In this document: piece after piece, positions 24,697 to 31,691 of the stretch
How positions within the stretch are numbered: the stretch's first letter is position 1
Layout of the letters: each line of letters opens with the position of its first letter
Source: Prolixibacteraceae bacterium
GTDB taxonomy: Bacteria > Bacteroidota > Bacteroidia > Bacteroidales > Prolixibacteraceae
Length of the DNA: 32,687 nt
NCBI GenBank assembly: GCA_023228025.1
Contig: JALOCD010000047.1
Span: 1 to 32,687 of the forward strand
Direction of reading: 5' to 3'
The notes under the pieces: model-generated
Database searches by the model: none
Told to the model about the DNA's origin: nothing
What the model saw: the letters and a program-made list of their open reading frames with translations, nothing else
Made by a program: the position numbers and the translations under genes

Positions 24697-26699
24697 GAAA
24701 CAATATTTAAGATGGAAAGGATGATCAGCGCTAGAATGAACACAATTCCATACAAGACATAGGATTGTATTCGTCCATTCTGGACAAAACTAAAGTAATT
24801 GGCCGATTGAACCAACCAGTCTGTTGAAGGTTTGATCAGTTTATACTCAAATACATCTTGATAATGTGAGATGTAAGACTTTCCTTTGGGATATATTTCA
24901 CCCTTTTTCAGCTCTTCGAACTCCTTCTTTTCAATGAGCAATGCATTAAAAATCTTGCCGAGCGGTTTGGAAAAAGATTTTCCGGTGTATTGCTGCCGGT
25001 TGTTTGGGGCAACATAGCCACATCCCCAGGTAGCGCCAAAGATCAGATGTTCTTTTTTTATGAGCAGGGAACGAACAATCCAGGTAGCCGCAACAATTCC
25101 GGTAAGCAAAAGAAAATAAAAGCTGATATTGGCCGTTGTTTTGCCGATACCATTCAGAATTGCCGGATCATTTTCCATTGAATGGAGGATGGATAAATGG
25201 CTTCCAACAATTTTCATGTAAAACTGCGGCAGAAAGGCAACACTCAGCATCATGGCAATGATCAGGTATTGTGGTATGAGCATGGTGGATGAAACTTCCT
25301 GTGGTTTGTGCGTGAGGGTTGTACGGGGTTGGCCCAAAAAGATGGTGCCAAAAGCTTTTGTAAAAGTAAGGACCGAAAGTCCGCCTATGATACTCAATCC
25401 TGCTAAGACAAGAACATACAGTATGATTTGGCTGATACTGCTGGTATGAATTCCCTCAATCAATCCGTTGTAAATCAAAAATTCAGAAACAAATCCATTG
25501 AATGGGGGAAGTCCGCCAATCGCAAGTGCGCCGATGAGAAAGAGGGCCCCGGTTTTGGGCATTGATTTGATCAGGCCTCCCAGGTTCTCCATGTTGAGCG
25601 TATGACTCTGCTGGTAGATTGACCCTGCCGAATAAAAGAGCAAAGACTTGAACAATGAGTGGTTTAAAACATGCAACAGGGCTCCTCCAAAACCGAGGTA
25701 GAACATCAAAGGTGAATTGTTTCCGATGCCCATCAGGCCGATGCCAATTCCAATTCCAATGATTCCAATATTTTCGATGGTACAATAGGCCAGCATTCGT
25801 TTGAAATCGCGGTGCACCGCGGCGTTTAGGATTCCATACAGACCAGAAAGTATGGAAAGAGAAAGCACGATCTCCCCCAATATGATAAAATCACTTTGCA
25901 GGAAGGTAATCATGCGCAGAATTCCATAAATTCCAAGCTTTACCATCACACCTGACATAATTCCGGAAATATGGGCGGGTGCAGCAGGGTGGGCATGGGG
26001 CAGCCAGCTATGAAAAGGAATAAACCCGGCCTTGATACCAAATCCGACGAAAAACAGCAGAAACAACCAAAGGTTACGGTTCGTCTGGAAATAGGTATTC
26101 AGGGCATCATAACTAAAAGAGCCGGTGGCATGATAAACCCAAATGAAGCCGATGGTCAGAAATGTTACCCCAATATGCATCTGTACAAAATAGTTCAATG
26201 CAGCCTTGAAGGTTTTCGGATTTTCATGGTCAAACAACACCAACAACATGGAGGTGAGGGACATAATCTCCCATACCACCAAGAAGGCGAATCCATTCTG
26301 GACCATACAGACAAAGAGCATGGAGAGGTGAAAAAAGAGAAAAAAGATCCAATGCAATGTTATCTTGTTCCCCAACTGTTCATATTTTTTTAAGTAGCCT
26401 TTTCCATAGAAGAATCCGGTTAGAACGGTAAAATTAATTACCAATATAAACCATGCCGAAAGACCGTCAATCTTTAACAATACCTCGCCTGCAAAACTGC
26501 CAAATTGGAGAGAAAATTCGATTGGATGGTACAACAATGCCTGAATTCCCAGCCAGCTGCTTGACAATGAGGTAAATAAAATTGAAAGAAAGGTGATGAC
26601 AAAACCAATTTTTTGAGGCATTGTCAAAATAAAAATAAAAGCCAGAAAGGTAAACAGGATTGTCCCGTTCAGCAACATGGCATTGCCTAAAATATCCAC
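24693..26699 (-). CDS. hyfB: HyfB-like antiporter-type subunit, copy 1 (first in operon)
   Basis: A 668-residue NuoL/M-like subunit. It keeps Glu144 (VVWEIMSLTS), Lys223 (GFGIKAGFIPFHSWLPHAHP), Lys254 (SGVMVKLGIYG) and HVLNHSLFKSLLFY, and ends with the HyfB marker ATWGCGYVAPNNRQQYT. The start is GTG at 26699; an in-frame TAA lies four codons upstream and no ATG lies between. The ATG eight codons in (26678) is an alternative that still precedes the first helix. This is the promoter-proximal gene. No consensus Bacteroidota promoter could be found on the minus strand in the 476-base gap to the right, and no regulator gene is adjacent. Confidence 0.88.
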   Translation of the reverse strand: MDILGNAMLLNGTILFTFLAFIFILTMPQKIGFVITFLSILFTSLSSSWLGIQALLYHPIEFSLQFGSFAGEVLLKIDGLSAWFILVINFTVLTGFFYGKGYLKKYEQLGNKITLHWIFFLFFHLSMLFVCMVQNGFAFLVVWEIMSLTSMLLVLFDHENPKTFKAALNYFVQMHIGVTFLTIGFIWVYHATGSFSYDALNTYFQTNRNLWLFLLFFVGFGIKAGFIPFHSWLPHAHPAAPAHISGIMSGVMVKLGIYGILRMITFLQSDFIILGEIVLSLSILSGLYGILNAAVHRDFKRMLAYCTIENIGIIGIGIGIGLMGIGNNSPLMFYLGFGGALLHVLNHSLFKSLLFYSAGSIYQQSHTLNMENLGGLIKSMPKTGALFLIGALAIGGLPPFNGFVSEFLIYNGLIEGIHTSSISQIILYVLVLAGLSIIGGLSVLTFTKAFGTIFLGQPRTTLTHKPQEVSSTMLIPQYLIIAMMLSVAFLPQFYMKIVGSHLSILHSMENDPAILNGIGKTTANISFYFLLLTGIVAATWIVRSLLIKKEHLIFGATWGCGYVAPNNRQQYTGKSFSKPLGKIFNALLIEKKEFEELKKGEIYPKGKSYISHYQDVFEYKLIKPSTDWLVQSANYFSFVQNGRIQSYVLYGIVFILALIILSILNIVS

Positions 26700-27001
26700 T
26701 TTGAAGTTTTATGGGTTTTCAAATGCAAAGTAAGGGTAATATACAGTGTTTTCAAAGAAAAATCTGCATATGCAAAGTATGTTAAAAAAACTGCTGTAAA
26801 ACATATTTGCATTATTCTGTCATATTAATCATAAAATCAAATAGATACAAAAATGAAGAAAAAATTTTTTGCCCTTTTGTTAATGATGAAAAGTATATCT
26901 TAACATTTTTTAATAAAAAGCTCTAATTTAGTCCTGGAATTGAAATGAAACGTTGTTATCGGCTTTTACTAAAACTAAGTGTTTAATCTATCTAAACTAT
27001 C

Positions 27002-27035
27002 AAAGGGCAGGTCTTGGGACTTGCTCTTTTTGTTT
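27002..27035 (+). terminator. Terminator-like hairpin upstream of rpsF
   Basis: AAAGGGCAGGTC and GACTTGCTCTTT can pair over 12 bases with two G-T pairs, around a TTGG loop at about 27002-27029, and run into a T-rich tail. No annotated gene ends here, so if active it would end a transcript starting within the gap. Its tail overlaps the left arm of the long palindrome. Confidence 0.5.
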
Positions 27036-27085
27036 TTAGGTTTATCCACCCGCCTGGCGGGTGGATAAACCTAAAAACAAAAAGA
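27025..27085. repeat. Perfect 30-base inverted repeat with one-base centre
   Basis: Bases 27025-27054 and 27056-27085 are exact reverse complements around a single T at 27055. The core is CCACCCGCCTGGCGGGTGG, flanked by A+T-rich arms. It lies just upstream of the rpsF promoter and downstream of the terminator-like hairpin. Confidence 0.95.
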
Positions 27086-27096
27086 TTGAAAGAGTG

Positions 27097-27127
27097 TTTG
27101 TTTAAAGAGAAAAGATGTGTATTTTTG
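27097..27127 (+). promoter_or_regulatory. rpsF operon promoter
   Basis: TTTG at 27097-27100, a 19-base spacer, and TATTTTTG at 27120-27127 match the Bacteroidota sigma-ABfr consensus (TTTG-N19-TAnnTTTG) exactly. Transcription would start about 7 bases later, giving a leader of about 40 bases ahead of the ATG at 27176. Confidence 0.8.
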
Positions 27128-27175
27128 CGCCACTCAAATTACGAGTATATTGTTGAATGTAAATTTTAAAAAAGT

Positions 27176-27529
27176 ATGTTGAACCAGTACGAAACCGTTT
27201 TCATTACTACTCCCGTTTTGTCTGATGCTCAGATGAAGGAAGCGGTAGGAAAGTTCAAGGATCTTATCACATCCAATGGTTGTGAGTTGATTCATGAAGA
27301 AAATTGGGGATTAAAAAAATTGGCTTATCCCATTCAAAAGAAATCGACAGGGTTTTATCAACTCCTCGAATTCAAAGCCGATCCTGCCTTCATTGGTAAA
27401 CTCGAGACCGAGTTTCGCCGTGACGAACGTATTATCCGTTTCATAACCGTGAAATTGGAGAAATATGCTGCTGAGTATGCAGAAAAGAGAAGAAAGAAAG
27501 TTAATGCAAAAACTCAATCAGAAAACTAG
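27176..27529 (+). CDS. rpsF: 30S ribosomal protein S6
   Basis: The 117-residue protein starts MLNQYETVFITTPVLSDAQ and has the S6 core: ENWGLKKLAYPIQKKSTGFY at about 42-61 and FRRDERIIRFITVKLEKY at about 81-98. S6 binds 16S rRNA with S18 in the small subunit. It is first of three ribosomal genes, two bases ahead of rpsR. Length and motifs are usual for Bacteroidota. The promoter at 27097-27127 lies 48 bases upstream. Confidence 0.97.
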   Translation: MLNQYETVFITTPVLSDAQMKEAVGKFKDLITSNGCELIHEENWGLKKLAYPIQKKSTGFYQLLEFKADPAFIGKLETEFRRDERIIRFITVKLEKYAAEYAEKRRKKVNAKTQSEN

Positions 27530-27531
27530 TC

Positions 27532-27801
27532 ATGAGCACAAATTCCAGCGAAATCAGGTATCTTACTCCTCCTTCGGTTGAAGTAAAAAAGAAGAAATAT
27601 TGTCGTTTCAAAAAGAACGGTATCAAGTATGTGGACTATAAAGATCCCGAATTCTTGAAAAAATTTCTGAATGAGCAGGGTAAAATTTTGCCCCGTCGTA
27701 TTACCGGTACTTCTTTGAAATACCAGCGTAAAGTATCACAGGCGATTAAGCGTTCACGTATGATCGCATTGTTGCCATATGTAACAGATTTGTTAAAATA
27801 A
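27532..27801 (+). CDS. rpsR: 30S ribosomal protein S18
   Basis: The 89-residue protein has the S18 signature: CRFKKNGIKYVDYKDPEFLK at about 24-43, then GKILPRRITGTSLKYQRKVS, and AIKRSRMIALLPYV near the end. S18 pairs with S6 on the 30S platform. The start ATG lies two bases after the rpsF stop, and rplI follows after 19 bases. Confidence 0.97.
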   Translation: MSTNSSEIRYLTPPSVEVKKKKYCRFKKNGIKYVDYKDPEFLKKFLNEQGKILPRRITGTSLKYQRKVSQAIKRSRMIALLPYVTDLLK

Positions 27802-27820
27802 TTAAGTAGGAGGTACGAAA

Positions 27821-28267
27821 ATGGAAATTATTCTGCTTCAGGATGTTGCAAATCTGGGTAGCAAAGACGATGTGGTAGTTGTCAAGAACGGATATGGTCG
27901 TAATTACCTTATCCCCCAGAAATTGGCTGTATTGGCCACATCATCATCAAAAAAAGTTCTTTCAGAGAACTTGAAACAACGCGCCCACAAAGAGGCAAGA
28001 CTCAAGGAAGAGGCGTTGAAACAAGCTGAGATCCTGAAAACAATCTCGATTGTAATTGGTGCAAAAACCAGTTCGACCGGAAAGATTTTCGGATCTGTCA
28101 ACAACATTCAGGTTGCTGAGGCTTTGAAGGAAAAAGGATTTGAGGTTGATCGCAAACAGATCACCATTAAAGAAGATTCTATCAAAGAAATTGGAAAGCA
28201 TACCGCAAAGGTGAAATTTCACCGCGAAGTGGTTGTCGAATTGGAGTTCGAAGTCGTTGCCGAATAA
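27821..28267 (+). CDS. rplI: 50S ribosomal protein L9
   Basis: A 148-residue protein beginning MEIILLQDVANLGSKDDVV, with VKNGYGRNYLIPQKLAVLAT, the RNA-binding N-terminal L9 domain. A long charged helix (about 45-75) and a C-terminal domain with SSTGKIFGSVNNIQVAEAL follow. An AGGAGG-like sequence (TAGGAGGTACGAAAATG at about 27807) precedes the start, unusual in this phylum where such sites are mostly absent. A terminator hairpin follows at 28318. Confidence 0.97.
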   Translation: MEIILLQDVANLGSKDDVVVVKNGYGRNYLIPQKLAVLATSSSKKVLSENLKQRAHKEARLKEEALKQAEILKTISIVIGAKTSSTGKIFGSVNNIQVAEALKEKGFEVDRKQITIKEDSIKEIGKHTAKVKFHREVVVELEFEVVAE

Positions 28268-28317
28268 GATCCTATTCTTCACCAACAGTTTCTGAAAATC
28301 ATTTTTTCTAAACAGAT

Positions 28318-28353
28318 AAAAAGCTGTCTCTACCATGGAGACGGCTTTTTTTT
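28318..28353 (+). terminator. rplI terminator
   Basis: AAAAAGCTGTCTC (28318-28330) pairs with GAGACGGCTTTTT (28338-28350) with one G-T pair and a 7-base loop, followed by more T. It lies 50 bases after rplI and is a classic intrinsic terminator. Confidence 0.88.
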
Positions 28354-28355
28354 GG

Positions 28356-28363
28356 TATTTTTG
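28356..28363 (+). promoter_or_regulatory. Candidate -7 element for the kinase-RapZ gene
   Basis: TATTTTTG matches the Bacteroidota -7 consensus exactly, directly after the rplI terminator. No TTTG lies at the expected upstream distance because the terminator stem occupies it. If used, transcription would start about 11 bases before the TTG start codon at 28381. Confidence 0.45.
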
Positions 28364-28380
28364 CGTTAAATCATACAACT

Positions 28381-29811
28381 TTGGAAAAACTAACCGAACA
28401 AAAATTATCAGATCTCTTTCGGGAGAGGTTTATGGAAACTGTCGCAACTTCCGAAATGCTTCCTCCTTCCGGTTCCTACCGGGAATACATCCGGTTGAAA
28501 GGGATGCACCACCGGGTAATTGGTACATGGAACGAAGATGAGAAGGAGAACAATGCCTTCGTCAGTTTTTCCAACCATTTGCGGGCAAGTGGGGTGAATG
28601 TGCCTGAAATTTTCGCGTATGATGCGAAGGCACGCATCTACCTGCAGGAGGACCTGGGAGATGTCACACTCTTTTCATTCCTGACCAACGTTCGTGCGAA
28701 AAACGGATTTTCATCTGAAATTTCAGAGGCCTACCGGAAGGTTGTCAGGGTATTGCCTGAAATTCAGGTTACTGCAGGGAAAGGTATCGATTTTAATTTC
28801 TGTTATCCCCGAAAGGCATTTGACCGCCAATCGATGATGTGGGACCTCAATTATTTCAAATATTATTTTCTGAAACTGGCCAAAGTGAGTTTCGACGAGC
28901 AGGCGCTCGAGGATGATTACGCCACATTCTGTGATTACCTGCTGAAAGCTGAGAGCAATTTCTTTATGATGCGGGACTTTCAGAGCAGGAACATCCTTAT
29001 CCGTGACAATGAACCATGGTTTATCGATTACCAGGGAGGCCGAAGAGGGGCACTTCAGTACGATCTGGCCTCCCTTCTTTATGATGCCAAAGCCGATATA
29101 CCCCAGCAGGTCCGGGAGGAGTTGATTGAGGAGTACCTCGACAACCTGGAAAAGATCTATCCTGTTAATAGAAAAGAGTTCAAGCAATATTTCTATGGCT
29201 ACGTCCTGATTCGCATGATGCAAGCCATGGGAGCCTATGGATTCAGGGGATTTTACGAGAAAAAAGCCCATTTTTTGAAGAGCATCCCGTTTGCCCTGGA
29301 GAATCTCCGTATCGTGATGGGTAAGATTGATATTCCGGTCCAGTTGACAGAACTGTACAATGTTTTGAACTCACTTTCCGAATCTGAGGTATTAAAAAGT
29401 ATCGCAGCAAAAGAGACGGAATTAACCGTTTCAATCACCAGTTTCTCTTACAAAAAAGGCATTCCGGCAGATCCAAGCGGCAACGGAGGCGGTTTCGTTT
29501 TTGACTGCCGTGCATTGCCCAATCCAGGTCGGTTGGTTGAGTACCAGAAGTTGACAGGCAAAGATCGTGAAGTAATTGCCTATCTGGAAGGCTATCCTGA
29601 AGTGGAGGCGTTTTTAAACCCTGTTTTCAGTCTGGTAGACCAAAGTGTAAAAGGATACCTCGAGAGGCAATTTTCAAACCTCTCAGTACAGTTTGGATGC
29701 ACGGGCGGACAACATCGCTCGGTGTACAGCGCCGAACGATTGGCAGCCCATTTGAGGAACAATTTTCCGGTGAAAGTCGTACTACAGCACAGGGAGCAAG
29801 GCGAGGGATAA
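28381..29811 (+). CDS. AmgK-like sugar kinase fused to RapZ C-terminal domain
   Basis: The 476-residue protein has an aminoglycoside-phosphotransferase fold kinase (about 20-320) with the catalytic loop RDFQSRNIL (Asp199, Asn204) and metal-binding IDYQGGRRGALQYDLASLL (Asp216). These match AmgK, which phosphorylates the anomeric position of MurNAc/GlcNAc. The C-terminal part (about 347-473) is a RapZ C-terminal domain: TSFSYKKGIPADP, DCRALPNPGR, LTGKDREVI and FGCTGGQHRSVYSAERLA. In E. coli RapZ this part binds glucosamine-6-phosphate and the small RNA GlmZ. The RapZ N-terminal NTPase is missing. The start is TTG at 28381; the next Met (28432) would cut into the domain. A MurU-like gene lies 300 bases on. 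Substrate is inferred from context. Confidence 0.82.
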   Translation: MEKLTEQKLSDLFRERFMETVATSEMLPPSGSYREYIRLKGMHHRVIGTWNEDEKENNAFVSFSNHLRASGVNVPEIFAYDAKARIYLQEDLGDVTLFSFLTNVRAKNGFSSEISEAYRKVVRVLPEIQVTAGKGIDFNFCYPRKAFDRQSMMWDLNYFKYYFLKLAKVSFDEQALEDDYATFCDYLLKAESNFFMMRDFQSRNILIRDNEPWFIDYQGGRRGALQYDLASLLYDAKADIPQQVREELIEEYLDNLEKIYPVNRKEFKQYFYGYVLIRMMQAMGAYGFRGFYEKKAHFLKSIPFALENLRIVMGKIDIPVQLTELYNVLNSLSESEVLKSIAAKETELTVSITSFSYKKGIPADPSGNGGGFVFDCRALPNPGRLVEYQKLTGKDREVIAYLEGYPEVEAFLNPVFSLVDQSVKGYLERQFSNLSVQFGCTGGQHRSVYSAERLAAHLRNNFPVKVVLQHREQGEG

Positions 29812-29859
29812 AACCAATAATTGCATATGTGCCCTAAAAAATATAACACAGAGGAAAAA

Positions 29860-29922
29860 AGAGGTGTCACAGAGTTACACAGAGAAATAACAGTTTTCTC
29901 TGTGTAACTCTGTGACACCTCT
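29860..29922. repeat. Perfect 28-base inverted repeat (TCACAGAGTTACACAGAG type)
   Basis: Bases 29860-29887 and 29895-29922 are exact reverse complements around a 7-base loop. The arms contain the CACAGAGTTACACAGAG repeat. Shorter relatives lie at 30839-30881, so the murU-like gene is bracketed by this repeat family. It could also act as a terminator for the kinase gene, but no T run follows. Confidence 0.92.
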
Positions 29923-29966
29923 GTGAAGCTCTGTGTAATATTGTAACAAGTAGTAACGTAAGCATT

Positions 29967-30095
29967 ATGGGTAAAAAAAAATGCGAAGAAAAGGATTACG
30001 AAAAGCCTGAGAATCCCAAATATGCATGCAAAAAATGTGGAAGGGTCTCAAAAAAAGAGGAGAAGATCTGTAAACCAATTAAACTAAACCATTAA
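29967..30095 (+). CDS. Small zinc-ribbon-like protein, 42 residues
   Basis: An open frame too short for many gene callers encodes MGKKKCEEKDYEKPENPKY followed by ACKKCGRVSKKEEKICKP. It is rich in Lys and Glu, with Cys6, a Cys21-x-x-Cys24 knuckle and Cys35, which suggests a small metal-binding protein. The pattern KYxCKKCGRxxKKEExxCKP is plausible for a family conserved in Bacteroidota, but I cannot name it. The stop lies 14 bases before the MurU-like start, so the two may be cotranscribed. Function unknown. Confidence 0.7.
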   Translation: MGKKKCEEKDYEKPENPKYACKKCGRVSKKEEKICKPIKLNH

Positions 30096-30109
30096 CTCCT
30101 GAGCGATTC

Positions 30110-30838
30110 ATGAAGGCACTCATATTGGCGGCGGGACTGGGAACCAGGCTATTCCCATATACTTCGGACAGGCCCAAAGCGCTGGTCGAACTGAATGGCA
30201 TAACGCTGCTTGAAAGGGCCATCCGAAAAGTGAACGAGCTGAATATCACTGAAATCGTCATCAACATTCACCATTACGGCGAGAAAATTATTGAATTTCT
30301 TGATGAAAAGGAGAATTTTCACCTCCCAATAAAAATTTCAGATGAAAGGGACCAACTGCTCGATACCGGCGGGGCCATCCTCAAAGCCCGGCCATTACTG
30401 GGAGATTCTGAGACATTCCTGGTTTACAACGTCGACATATTGAGTTCGATTGATCTGAACGAATTATTGCAGTTTCATACTTTAAAGGGTGGACTCGCCA
30501 CCATGGCTGTTCGTGACAGAATGACAGATCGCTACATGGTTTTTAATCATGAGATGATACTTTCGGGTTGGAGAAATATAAAAACCGGGGAAGAAAAACT
30601 GGCCAGACCCAATACTAACTTGCAGAATTATGCCTTTAGTGGTATTCAAATCATTGAACCAGGCATTTTCTCACTGATTACTGAAACGGGAAAATTTTCA
30701 GTGATCCAATTGTACCTTCGACTTGCGAAGAGTCATGATATATATGGTTTCCTCGATTCTTCTGAACGCTGGTCTGACCTTGGTAAACCAGATCAACTTA
30801 TTCAAGCTGAACAACTACTTAAACAGAAACTAATCTAA
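30110..30838 (+). CDS. murU: MurU-like sugar-1-phosphate nucleotidyltransferase
   Basis: The 242-residue protein begins with LAAGLGTRLFPYTSDRPKAL (6-25), the nucleotide-binding loop with Lys23, and has LVYNVDIL (Asp109) for metal binding and LLDTGGAIL at about 83-91. This is the MurU size (about 220-240) and fold, lacking the extra C-terminal domain of GlmU. MurU makes UDP-MurNAc from MurNAc-1-phosphate, the product of AmgK. The AmgK-like gene lies 300 bases upstream with only a small gene between, supporting this pairing over a generic mannose- or glucose-1-phosphate enzyme, but substrate is not proven from sequence. Confidence 0.75.
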   Translation: MKALILAAGLGTRLFPYTSDRPKALVELNGITLLERAIRKVNELNITEIVINIHHYGEKIIEFLDEKENFHLPIKISDERDQLLDTGGAILKARPLLGDSETFLVYNVDILSSIDLNELLQFHTLKGGLATMAVRDRMTDRYMVFNHEMILSGWRNIKTGEEKLARPNTNLQNYAFSGIQIIEPGIFSLITETGKFSVIQLYLRLAKSHDIYGFLDSSERWSDLGKPDQLIQAEQLLKQKLI

Positions 30839-30881
30839 TTCTCTGTGTGACTCTGTGCTGCTCTGTGAAACTCTGTGTAAC
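30839..30881. repeat. CTCTGTGT-type tandem repeats
   Basis: CTCTGTGTGACTCTGTGCTG and CTCTGTGAAACTCTGTGTAA run in tandem directly after the MurU-like stop. They match the right arm of the inverted repeat at 29860-29922 (TCTGTGTAACTCTGTGACAC). So copies of one dispersed repeat flank the small gene and murU-like gene. Confidence 0.8.
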
Positions 30882-30898
30882 AAATTATTACGCTTAAT

Positions 30899-31561
30899 TT
30901 ACCATCGAATCGGTTCAATGCCATGTTTCTCCAGATAAGTATTCGTTTTGCTGAAATGTTTGTTCCCGAAAAATCCCCGGTAGGAAGAGAGCGGCGATGG
31001 GTGAGGGGAGGAGAGTACCAGGTGTCTGCTCCGGTCAATGAATTCGCCCTTTTTCTGGGCAAAGGATCCCCACAAAATAAATACGAGATGCTCCTTTTCT
31101 TCCGCTAATAGACGAATTACCCGGTCAGTAAATATTTCCCAACCCTTGTTTTGATGTGAGCCGGCCCGATTGGCCTGAACCGTCAGCGTCGCGTTCAGCA
31201 GCAAAACACCTTGTGAAGCCCACCGGTCGAGGTTGCCAATCGATGGGGCTGGAATGCCTAGGTCTTCACCAATCTCTTTGAAGATATTTTGCAATGAAGG
31301 AGGAAGTTCAATCCCTTCAGGTACAGAAAAACAGAGCCCGTGCGCCTGTCCCGTACCGTGGTATGGATCCTGCCCTAAAATTACCACTTTCGTCTTCTCA
31401 AATGGAGACTGTTCAAAAGCATGGAAGATCAACCTACCGGGAGGAAATATCTGTTTGGTGGTGTACTCCTGCCTGACAAAATCGGTCAACTCATGAAAGT
31501 AAGGTTTTTCAAATTCATTTGACAGTCGGCTTTTCCAGCTCTCTTCGATTTTTACCTCCAT
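30899..31561 (-). CDS. ung: Uracil-DNA glycosylase, family 1
   Basis: The 220-residue enzyme removes uracil from DNA. It has the family-1 motifs GQDPYHGTGQAHGLCFSV at 63-80 (catalytic Asp65), LLLNATLTV at 120-128 and SSPHPSPLSSYRGF at 184-197 (His187). Length and motif spacing match E. coli Ung. It is transcribed toward the murU-like gene (convergent) and diverges from the ROK gene, with 130 bases between ung and the ROK start. Confidence 0.97.
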   Translation of the reverse strand: MEVKIEESWKSRLSNEFEKPYFHELTDFVRQEYTTKQIFPPGRLIFHAFEQSPFEKTKVVILGQDPYHGTGQAHGLCFSVPEGIELPPSLQNIFKEIGEDLGIPAPSIGNLDRWASQGVLLLNATLTVQANRAGSHQNKGWEIFTDRVIRLLAEEKEHLVFILWGSFAQKKGEFIDRSRHLVLSSPHPSPLSSYRGFFGNKHFSKTNTYLEKHGIEPIRW

Positions 31562-31691
31562 TCGGAAATTATTTTATGGTTAGGGATAAATATAGTGATT
31601 AGGATCTATTCACCCTCTTCAACTGATTAGTTTTTTCTTATTTTTACCGCTTCAGAGTCGAATCGCTAAAAATAAAACTACTTTAACACGA

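Larger units (their letters stand above)
26700..27175. other. 476-base gap between the hydrogenase-like operon and rpsF
   Basis: It should contain the divergent start of the minus-strand operon and the rpsF promoter (27097-27127). It also holds a terminator-like hairpin (27002-27035) and a 61-base palindrome (27025-27085). The remainder is A+T-rich. No gene or RNA family is recognised. The hairpin reads on the plus strand as if ending a transcript that begins in this gap, so a small RNA is possible but unproved. Confidence 0.6.

Noticed and set aside
27002..27175. Ribosomal-protein autoregulatory leader (S6:S18 type) ahead of rpsF
   Set aside because: The promoter at 27097-27127 leaves a leader of only about 40 bases, with no convincing hairpin; the hairpins seen lie upstream of the promoter.
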